The notes under the pieces are model-generated. The model did no database searches, was not told where the DNA came from, and was given only the letters and a program-made list of their open reading frames with translations. Source: an uncultured Methanobrevibacter sp. (GTDB lineage: Archaea; Methanobacteriota; Methanobacteria; Methanobacteriales; Methanobacteriaceae). Taken from it: a stretch of DNA of 64,000 nt. The stretch is from contig NZ_OMWD01000003.1 of NCBI RefSeq assembly GCF_900314695.1, positions 62,001-126,000 on the forward strand. The letters run 5' to 3'. The translations under genes and the position numbers were made by a program. Positions 57,056 through 64,000 of the stretch are shown piece after piece (position 1 is the first letter of the stretch; each line of letters opens with the position of its first letter).

Positions 57056-58510
57056 ATGTCGGAACGAAATCAGTGGGATTCATCAATAGCATTTATTTTT
57101 GCAATGATTGGTGCGGCAGTAGGTCTTGGAAACATCTGGCGTTTCAGTTATGTTCTTTATTCTAATGGTGGAGGATCATTTTTCATTCCATACTTTATTG
57201 CAATTGCTATTATGGGTATTCCATTTTTAATATTAGAATATGGTGTGGGTTTCAGTTTCAAGGAATCGTTTTCAAAGATTATGAAGAAAATCAATCCTAA
57301 ATTTGAGATTATTGCTTGGATACTGGTTCTTTTTGTGTTTATAGTTACAATTTATTATATGGTTATTTTAAGTTGGGATTTGGTATATCTTTTAAGCAGT
57401 TTCACTTTTAGTTGGGGAACTGATGCAGCGGCTTACTTTACTCAAAATGTCGGTGGAAGTTCAAATCTGTCCAATGTTGGCTTCTTATTGATTCCTACAA
57501 CAGTCGGAGTATTGCTATTATGGGTTGTTTTATGGTTCATCGCTCATAGAAATGTTGATAAAGGAATAGGTAAGGTTTCTAAAATTCTCATTCCAGCTTT
57601 GTTTGTTATAATGGGGATAATAGTCATTTATGCTTTGACTTTGCCTGGTGCAGGAATTGGTGTTAATACTCTGCTCACTCCTGATTGGAGCAAACTTATG
57701 GATGTTAATATTTGGCTGGCCGCTTTTGCTCAAATCATATTTTCATTAAGTATGGGTCAGGCTATTGCTCTTACATATGCTAGTTATTTACCTGAAAACT
57801 CCAAATTGATTGATAATGTATTGATTGTTGTTGCATCCAACTCTGCTTTTGAAATATTTACTGCATTTGGTGTATTTTCAATTTTAGGTTACATGTCATT
57901 TACTTCGGGAACTCCTATGGTTCAATTAATTACTGAGGGTACTGGTTTAATTTTCATTGTTTTCCCAATGATTTTTAATATTATGGGTCCTATTGGACGT
58001 ATTTTAGCTCCATTGCTGTTCTTGGCGATTTTATTTGCAGGAGTTACATCAGCATTAGGATTTTTCGAGCCGATGTTGAATTCAACTGCAGATAAATTAG
58101 GGTGGTCTCGTAAAAAAGCCGCAACTATTTTGGCAGTTATCGGTTGTGCATTTTCATTAATCTTAACTACAGGTATCAGTAGCTATTTGGTAGGAATTAT
58201 TGATTCATTTGTAAATGAATTTGGAATATTGCTGTTAATTGGAGTACAATGTATTATATTTGCTTGGTTCTATGGTGTTGAACACTTTTTACCAGCATTA
58301 AATGAATTTTCCACTTTTTCAGTAGGTAAAACATGGATGTTTATAATTAAATACTTGCTTCCAATCGTTTTAATGGTGATGTGGGCAATAGGTATTGTTA
58401 CATTATTCAGTTCTGCCAAACCATTTGAAATAATGATTGACTTGATTATTATTGTTATGGTTTTAGTATTTTCATTCCTACTTACTAAAGTTAAACCTGC
58501 CGGTGAATAA
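57056..58510 (+). CDS. Sodium:neurotransmitter symporter family transporter
   Basis: This 484-residue protein of the NSS family is a sodium-coupled amino acid or amine importer with about 11-12 membrane helices. Helix 1 contains the sodium-site motif GAAVGLGNIWRFSYVLYSNGGGSFF, followed by GIPFLILEYGVG. The later half carries SLSMGQAIALTYASYLP and FLAILFAGVTSALGF. ATG at 57056 follows AGAGGAATTTATC; an ATG six codons upstream has no better site. The substrate is unknown. Confidence 0.92.
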   Translation: MSERNQWDSSIAFIFAMIGAAVGLGNIWRFSYVLYSNGGGSFFIPYFIAIAIMGIPFLILEYGVGFSFKESFSKIMKKINPKFEIIAWILVLFVFIVTIYYMVILSWDLVYLLSSFTFSWGTDAAAYFTQNVGGSSNLSNVGFLLIPTTVGVLLLWVVLWFIAHRNVDKGIGKVSKILIPALFVIMGIIVIYALTLPGAGIGVNTLLTPDWSKLMDVNIWLAAFAQIIFSLSMGQAIALTYASYLPENSKLIDNVLIVVASNSAFEIFTAFGVFSILGYMSFTSGTPMVQLITEGTGLIFIVFPMIFNIMGPIGRILAPLLFLAILFAGVTSALGFFEPMLNSTADKLGWSRKKAATILAVIGCAFSLILTTGISSYLVGIIDSFVNEFGILLLIGVQCIIFAWFYGVEHFLPALNEFSTFSVGKTWMFIIKYLLPIVLMVMWAIGIVTLFSSAKPFEIMIDLIIIVMVLVFSFLLTKVKPAGE

Positions 58511-58535
58511 TTAATTTTATTCACTTTTATTTTTT
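58503..58535 (+). terminator. Terminator after the NSS transporter
   Basis: GTGAATAA-TTAATT-TTATTCAC overlaps the stop codon and leads into T-rich sequence. Confidence 0.65.
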
Positions 58536-58691
58536 AATATATATCAGTAACTTAAAATTGTTCTTTTTTTCATTTCGATTTGTTTTAATTAAAATTATAA
58601 TTAATTATTATTGTAGTTAGAGTACTCACTCATAAAATAATTATTCATTAATTTAATTATTTGTGATGGTTTGTGTGTGGCGTTATTCCAA

Positions 58692-58907
58692 TCAATATGT
58701 TTTGTAGGCATCATAAGCTGCATATGCGGAATAAATTATGCTTATGAAATGTCCAAACGGATTGTTAATGAAAAAATAAATGAAAATGTTTAAAAATATC
58801 AATACTATAAACATTGCAATTCCCTTTTGCTTGTCTCCGTTAATTGCCTGACCAAGTCCAGGTATTATAAATGAGAGAACTGCATTCACCAATGCATCGT
58901 TAGCCAT
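58692..58907 (-). CDS. Small membrane protein with TM2-like hairpin
   Basis: This 71-residue protein begins with a short amphipathic stretch (ALVNAVLSFIIPGLGQAINGD) then KQKGIAMFIVLIFLNIFIYFFI and a second hydrophobic helix, ending in YAAYDAYKTY. The GLGQ...NGDKQKG pattern is typical of small TM2-like integral proteins of archaea. Function is unknown. The start at 58907 follows a GGAG-type site (TTGGAGGGTAAAAT on the minus strand). Confidence 0.7.
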   Translation of the reverse strand: MANDALVNAVLSFIIPGLGQAINGDKQKGIAMFIVLIFLNIFIYFFINNPFGHFISIIYSAYAAYDAYKTY

Positions 58908-59041
58908 ATTTTACCCTCCAAATTGAAATTAGTAACTTTAACTAGAATCTGCATTTCAGCATATTCTGATTGTTAATGTTATATTTTTTTAATTGATGTA
59001 AAATAATTTTTCTATTGTTGATGTTGGTTGCAACTGTGCAA

Positions 59042-60475
59042 TTAAAAAATTCCATATTTGATGAATGAAATTGCAAAAACAATCAAATAATTTAATATTC
59101 CAAGTATCAGGAATGTTTTTTCTAAAATGGACTGCCATTTTGTTGGAATTGCATTTTCATCATATAATTTTTTAACAATCATTAATATTAGGGCAATCAA
59201 TGCAAAATAAAGGAATATTGTAACTCTTGCACCTGAAGGAAATACAACAGGGGAAAATCCAACAATAAATCTTGAAATGAATCCTCCAATGAATATGAAC
59301 ACCGGGAAGAGATTTTTTGGGAAAGCTTTAACAAGCATTATGCAACTGCTGATTAAAAGATAAAGGCTAATTATCACGACACTAATTGAATTCATGTTAA
59401 GTGCTGGAACGCCTTCATAGGTGAATAACTTCAGTGTCTCTGTAAGGTAAGGAGTTGCACCAACGATCTGTTTAAACATTTTCGGAATCACGATTAATGG
59501 TGAACTTTTAATGACATTTGAAAAGCTTCCAAGAGATTTCACGGAACTGTCTAAAATGGAAATGTCAATGAAAGCATTGAAAATTGTTATGAACAATATT
59601 ATGAAAATATTGAAGTAGCAAAAGTATTTCAAATATTTATTATTTGATTTGATGATTGCATAAACACTCAAAATAATATAAAACAGTGGGAATATTATCT
59701 TCTGTTCTATTAATGTTCCAAATGTTGTAACAAGACCTAAATATGACTTTTCAATAATTGTGAAATTGACAAATTCAGGATACCAGAAAGCAGCCTCGTG
59801 TGCAAATCGTATGCTGTTTCCAGGTGCTGTTAATATAAAAATTAGTGAAATAAGAGCTACTGCTGTAGCCATCAAATTAAATTTGTTGATGCTTTTTTTG
59901 TTAATTACGGAGTTCAGCAAGTATAATAGGTTAAATCCAAATACCAATGCTCCGCTCTGCTCCTGATTTGCAGCATATAACAGTGCTAAAAATGAAATGA
60001 TGTATATGTATTTATTTACCTTTTCACCATGGGCTTCATAAATCAGCGGTATGAATGATATCATTCCAAATGCAAAACACCATGAATAGTTGAGGGTTGT
60101 TGAAATCCAACCGGCACTTGCCATTTCATAAAATGGATACATCAAAAACAGCAGAACTCCAAGATAAGCAATCTTTTTTGAATAGTTTTTGTTTACTAAT
60201 TTGATAATATAGTAGACTCCAACAGTATAAATTATAACATCCAATAGTTTCCAGACTATCATGTCTAGACGAGCTAAAATTACTAAAATACCGTCAATAA
60301 TTAGTCTGCTAGACCAGTTATAATATCTATAATGGAGATAGTCAACTAAAGTTTGATTAGACAGGACTTTTGCATATTTGATGTCGTCTCCATTGAATCC
60401 CATAATTAAATGCAAAATCAGCATCAATACTGCAAAAAGGATAAATGGTGAATATTTTTTAATGTTATAATTCAT
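59042..60475 (-). CDS. Polytopic membrane protein (DUF6056-like)
   Basis: This 477-residue protein has about 11 hydrophobic helices. The N-terminal loop FNGDDIKYAKVL and the NWSSRLIIDG segment near residue 53 resemble DUF6056 membrane glycosyltransferase-like proteins, which may move lipid-linked sugars. No soluble domain is present. The ATG at 60475 is not preceded by a strong ribosome site. It lies among surface genes, consistent with envelope glycan assembly. Activity is inferred only from fold-like features. Confidence 0.6.
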   Translation of the reverse strand: MNYNIKKYSPFILFAVLMLILHLIMGFNGDDIKYAKVLSNQTLVDYLHYRYYNWSSRLIIDGILVILARLDMIVWKLLDVIIYTVGVYYIIKLVNKNYSKKIAYLGVLLFLMYPFYEMASAGWISTTLNYSWCFAFGMISFIPLIYEAHGEKVNKYIYIISFLALLYAANQEQSGALVFGFNLLYLLNSVINKKSINKFNLMATAVALISLIFILTAPGNSIRFAHEAAFWYPEFVNFTIIEKSYLGLVTTFGTLIEQKIIFPLFYIILSVYAIIKSNNKYLKYFCYFNIFIILFITIFNAFIDISILDSSVKSLGSFSNVIKSSPLIVIPKMFKQIVGATPYLTETLKLFTYEGVPALNMNSISVVIISLYLLISSCIMLVKAFPKNLFPVFIFIGGFISRFIVGFSPVVFPSGARVTIFLYFALIALILMIVKKLYDENAIPTKWQSILEKTFLILGILNYLIVFAISFIKYGIF

Positions 60476-60549
60476 ATGTTCATATTTTTGTTTTTAAACT
60501 ATATAAATTATCGTAGAATATTTCAATTAATTTGGAAAACAAGTCTGTT

Positions 60550-60587
60550 TAAAAATAAAAAAAGTGTTAGAGAAGTTAATCTCTAAC
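60550..60587 (-). terminator. Terminator of the large adhesin gene
   Basis: On the minus strand GTTAGAG-ATTAACTT-CTCTAAC spans the stop codon and is followed by a T-rich run (the A-rich run at 60550-60563 on the plus strand). Confidence 0.7.
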
Positions 60588-63500
60588 GTCTAACTTTAAG
60601 TGTTGATTTTACGGCATCATATAAGTAACTTACTTTGATGGTGTATTTTTTGACTTTCAATTTATTGATAGCCGCTTTTTTGATGGTTACTTTAGCAATT
60701 CCCTTTTTGTTGGTTTTTCCTTTGTAGGTTTTACCATTAACCTTGAATTTCACAATTTTACTTTTAATTGCGGTTTTTCCTTTCTTAAGGGTAGCACTCA
60801 ATACAAGTTTTTTAGCTGATTTTTTAACAGTTACAGTCTTTTTGGTTTTTAATACCTGTTTTACTGTTAATTTGTTTTTAACAGTTTGACCTTTGTAGGT
60901 AGCTTTTATGGTATATTTGCCAGGAGTGATTTTGGAAGGTATTTTCAAGGTTGCATATCCATTTTTATTGGTTTTTACCTTATATGTTTTTTTGCCGATT
61001 TTAATGGTTACGATTTGGTTTTTGCCCACAAATTGTCCGTTGTCATCTCTTACACGTACCTTGTATGTGTGTCCGTCATAGTAGTACATGTTTACATTTT
61101 TATTTCCAACGAATCTGGATACTATATTTATGGTTACCCTTAATTTTTCACCGGTTACTGGATTTACATAGTCAATGTAGTGTTTTCCGATTTTGCTTTT
61201 TGGATTGATAGGGTATTCATATATACCTTTTGCATCTGTTTCCTGGGTATATGATTTATTGTCAAATTTGAAGGTCACGTTAGTATTATTTAGAGGTTTT
61301 CCATTGGAGTCAAGGAACTGTACTCCGAATGTAGGTGATTTTGCGTTGTATGCTATGGTCATGCTTTTTTCATCATTGGTGAAAAGGGTTGTTTTTACTA
61401 TTACGGCACTTGAGAATGTTTGATTCAGGTATGTTATGGTTACAAGGTAATCGCCGGTTGCTAAAACTCCCAGTGATACGTTACCGGTTCCATTGGTTAT
61501 TTGTATTGTGTAATTTTTATTATTGAAACTGGCTTGTATTGTGTCTGCTTCAAAAACGTTGTAAACTGTAAATATGGTTTCATTATTATCTAAATATTTC
61601 ACAACGTCTTTGGTAATATTCTTGCTGTGGTAAGTGTATGCTTTAACGGGAGCAATTACGTTTTTAGCTCCAAGATCGATAATTTTGCCGTTTTCAATCA
61701 TATAATTTGTACCATTTATAGTAGGTGTTCTCATGTTTTCAACATATGGCATTGAAGTGGATTGAATTCTGATTTCAAAGGTGGAATTCGGGTCTACTGC
61801 AATGTATTTGTTCAATTTGATTGTTTCATATCCTGCGTGGGTTGATTTTCCACTTTGGGTATAAACCGGACGGTTATTTAGGAATATTTTAATGGTATAT
61901 GGGCTTTTGGCTTTTTCAAAATATGTTCCAACAGCAGCAATTATGTCTCCGTTTTGACTTGTAAATAACTGTCCGTAGGTATCGCTATCGTAATAGTATT
62001 TGTTAGCTCCGTTCACTTCATTCTGGTAGAGTTTTTCATAGAGTTCAACATTATCGAATGTAAATCCTCCTGCAGGTGCTTTCAATGACTTGTCGTAGTA
62101 TGAAATGTAGAAGTATCCTCCATCTCCCCATTCAGTTCCCCAACTGTTTTTACAAATCCATGCTCCGTTGCCTGGAGCTTTAGTTGAAAATTTGTTTTTT
62201 GAGAAGTTATCGTCCCATCCGACTAATGTGACGTAGTGGTTTCCATTGTATTTGGAGTTGTATATAGATTTGTACTTTGGACTGTATGATGGGTCATTTG
62301 AACTTGCACCATATACGAACAGGTTCATTGCACCGTATTTAGTCAGATATTGCTTAATGGCATTCTTATTCTGTATGTTTATGTAGACTGCGTTTACTGT
62401 ACGGTATGCATCACCAGGATTATATGATATTGAGGAAATTTTCCCAAGTTCGTCGTATGTGTCATCGGATGTATTGACTGCTCCAAACCAGCTTACAAAG
62501 TATGATGTGGACATGTATAAATCTCCCTCTTCAACATCTGTCATCATTCCATATGGGGAATAACGCAATCCGAAGTTTTGAATATTGTTTTCGGAAATGT
62601 CTATTTCCTTTCCGGTTGCAATTAGGAATGATGATTCAAATGCGCCTGCTGCTCCGAATGCCCAGCATGAACCCATTGAACCTTGGTCCTTAACAGGGGT
62701 TACCAATCCTAAATCATTTAAATTGAAGTATTTATCTTTTGCAGAACCTTTGATAGGCTGAGGATTCAATATGATTCTTTCCCCGTTGTATCTGATGGTA
62801 TAGTTGTAGTCTCTGTTATTTATTGTGCCTGTGTATTCTCCGCAGTTTGTTATATTGGAACCTTCATCATCGATTCTAGTGTATATGTCATCTTTGCTGT
62901 TGTTTTTAAACTGAGAATTCATGATTTTGTATAATGTGGTGTAGCTGTAAATCGCTCCACCTTTGCTTGCAACATTGTTTGTGAAAGTACATTCTCCAAT
63001 GGTTGCGGTTTCATAGTCTAGGAGTATTGCACCACCATATCCGTCATTTTCATTTGCTTTGTTGTTTGTAAATGTGGAGTTGTTTATGTTCACGGTTGCA
63101 TTTGAAGTATACACTGCTCCTCCATTTTCTTTTGCGACATTATTTGTGAATGTGGTGTTGAATATGTCGAGTGATCCTCCTAAATTGAGTATTGCCCCTC
63201 CAAACTCTGCTGAGTTTTTATCAAACAATGTGTTTAGGATTTCAACTAATCCTCCTTTGGCAAGTCCTCCATCACCGTAAATATCTACAAAGACTGCCCC
63301 AGCATTTTTGGCAGCGCTGACATTTATAAATTCACAGTTATCGATAGTTAAATAGGCATATTTGTTTGGTTCTCCACCTTTGACTGCAACAGCTCCTGCA
63401 GTTGCAGTGGCGGCCAAATTAATGAATTTTGATTTTTTGATTGTTGTTTTGAATGTGTTGTATATTGCGGTTGCATATCTTGAGGTTGTGTTTGCAAAAA

Positions 63501-64000
63501 CACTGTTTGAAATATCTATGTTACAATTGCTTCCATAAATCAAACTCCATTTTATTGGATTTTTATTTGTAAATGTTGAGTTTTCTATAATAATGTTAGA
63601 ATCCTTTCCAAATATTGCAGATCCGGATTCTGGTGCTGAGTTATCTATAAATTTGTCGTTGGTACTGTAATAGGAACTTTTACCACTACAGTATACTGCG
63701 CCTCCGTAATCTGAGGCATTTGTGTTCATGAATGTCACGTTTTCAGTAATCAGTGTGGCACCTGTCAATTCAATTGCAGTATCCTTGGTATTTTTTAAAA
63801 TAAGATTTTTCAAAGTTAATGTGCCTTTTGACACTTTAAACATGACTGTTTTGCCGTCGGCATCAATCACGTGATTGTTTCCATTTATTGTATAATCTTT
63901 TTTAAATTCAATATGTTTTATTTTGTCAGTTTCTTTAAATTTGTAATCACTTTCTAAAGTTATTGAATCGCCTGATTCCTTTATTTCATTGGATAAATCG
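60583..64000 (-). CDS. Giant adhesin-like protein with papain-type peptidase domain (5' end beyond the window)
   Basis: The frame is open to the window edge, so the start is missing; at least 1,138 residues remain. The N-terminal part is a right-handed beta-helix of PMP-like repeats (for example FGGAILN, NGGAVYT, YGGAILLD, KGGAIYS with FTNN turns). Then comes a C1-type cysteine peptidase with PVKDQGSMGSCWAFGAAGAF (nucleophile codon 62665-62667), a histidine in NHYVTLVGWDD (codon 62236-62238) and the asparagine in CKNSWGTEWGDGGYFYISY. A jelly-roll-like region and C-terminal Ig-like repeats (GKKTYKVKTNKNGYATLKI, GKTYKGKTNKKGIAKVTI) follow. It is a likely surface protease. Confidence 0.8.
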   Translation of the reverse strand, partial: DLSNEIKESGDSITLESDYKFKETDKIKHIEFKKDYTINGNNHVIDADGKTVMFKVSKGTLTLKNLILKNTKDTAIELTGATLITENVTFMNTNASDYGGAVYCSGKSSYYSTNDKFIDNSAPESGSAIFGKDSNIIIENSTFTNKNPIKWSLIYGSNCNIDISNSVFANTTSRYATAIYNTFKTTIKKSKFINLAATATAGAVAVKGGEPNKYAYLTIDNCEFINVSAAKNAGAVFVDIYGDGGLAKGGLVEILNTLFDKNSAEFGGAILNLGGSLDIFNTTFTNNVAKENGGAVYTSNATVNINNSTFTNNKANENDGYGGAILLDYETATIGECTFTNNVASKGGAIYSYTTLYKIMNSQFKNNSKDDIYTRIDDEGSNITNCGEYTGTINNRDYNYTIRYNGERIILNPQPIKGSAKDKYFNLNDLGLVTPVKDQGSMGSCWAFGAAGAFESSFLIATGKEIDISENNIQNFGLRYSPYGMMTDVEEGDLYMSTSYFVSWFGAVNTSDDTYDELGKISSISYNPGDAYRTVNAVYINIQNKNAIKQYLTKYGAMNLFVYGASSNDPSYSPKYKSIYNSKYNGNHYVTLVGWDDNFSKNKFSTKAPGNGAWICKNSWGTEWGDGGYFYISYYDKSLKAPAGGFTFDNVELYEKLYQNEVNGANKYYYDSDTYGQLFTSQNGDIIAAVGTYFEKAKSPYTIKIFLNNRPVYTQSGKSTHAGYETIKLNKYIAVDPNSTFEIRIQSTSMPYVENMRTPTINGTNYMIENGKIIDLGAKNVIAPVKAYTYHSKNITKDVVKYLDNNETIFTVYNVFEADTIQASFNNKNYTIQITNGTGNVSLGVLATGDYLVTITYLNQTFSSAVIVKTTLFTNDEKSMTIAYNAKSPTFGVQFLDSNGKPLNNTNVTFKFDNKSYTQETDAKGIYEYPINPKSKIGKHYIDYVNPVTGEKLRVTINIVSRFVGNKNVNMYYYDGHTYKVRVRDDNGQFVGKNQIVTIKIGKKTYKVKTNKNGYATLKIPSKITPGKYTIKATYKGQTVKNKLTVKQVLKTKKTVTVKKSAKKLVLSATLKKGKTAIKSKIVKFKVNGKTYKGKTNKKGIAKVTIKKAAINKLKVKKYTIKVSYLYDAVKSTLKVRR

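Overview
The window is chromosome from an AT-rich, hydrogenotrophic and formate-using methanogenic archaeon. The best fit is the genus Methanobrevibacter (Methanobacteriales). Evidence is the F420-type formate dehydrogenase, a full formylmethanofuran dehydrogenase operon, coenzyme B biosynthesis genes, NrpR, TBP, archaeal ribosomal proteins, an intron-containing tRNA-Met, and large adhesin-like proteins built from Ig-like repeats. Many starts are TTG, and Shine-Dalgarno motifs are GGTGAT or GGAGG. All identifications come from reading motifs, without database searches.

Region 1 (1-20.6 kb) is a molybdenum/tungsten and one-carbon island. It holds a PfkB kinase, a ModE/LysR-like regulator, 6-phospho-3-hexuloisomerase, FdhD, the formate transporter FdhC and formate dehydrogenase FdhAB. 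After a stretch of decayed adhesin sequence and an exported protein with a zinc-carboxypeptidase-like domain come moaA and mobB for molybdopterin cofactor synthesis. These diverge from fwdH-F-G-D-B-A-C, the first step of CO2 reduction to methane. The divergent promoter region carries two copies of a 19-bp palindrome, each at or just after a predicted transcription start.

Region 2 (20.6-34.4 kb) holds two related small proteins, then nrpR and glnA with a textbook NrpR operator, a ThiF/MoeB-like E1 enzyme, a ferredoxin-tailed aldo/keto reductase, tRNA-Met, S-adenosylhomocysteine hydrolase, a DUF2119 protein and a hairpin-rich intergenic segment that may be a non-coding RNA. A cofactor operon follows: aksA, homoaconitase large subunit, two chorismate-lyase-like paralogues and fen1. 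A CYTH-domain protein closes the region.

Region 3 (34.4-52.7 kb) is mostly information processing: TBP, a SerB phosphatase fused to a long coiled coil, topoisomerase I, the oligosaccharyltransferase AglB, a DRG GTPase, adenylate kinase 6, a VapBC-like toxin-antitoxin pair, RNase P subunit 4, a YhbY protein, and the archaeal cluster S19e-PDCD5-PP-loop-L39e-L31e-aIF6-L18a-prefoldin-FtsY, interrupted by a small secreted protein. A CapA-like protein ends it.

Region 4 (52.7-64 kb) is cell-surface territory: two tandem exported proteins with Ig-like repeats and a glycosidase-like TIM-barrel domain, a sodium-dependent transporter, small and large membrane proteins, and a giant adhesin-like protein with a papain-type peptidase domain that runs off the window end.
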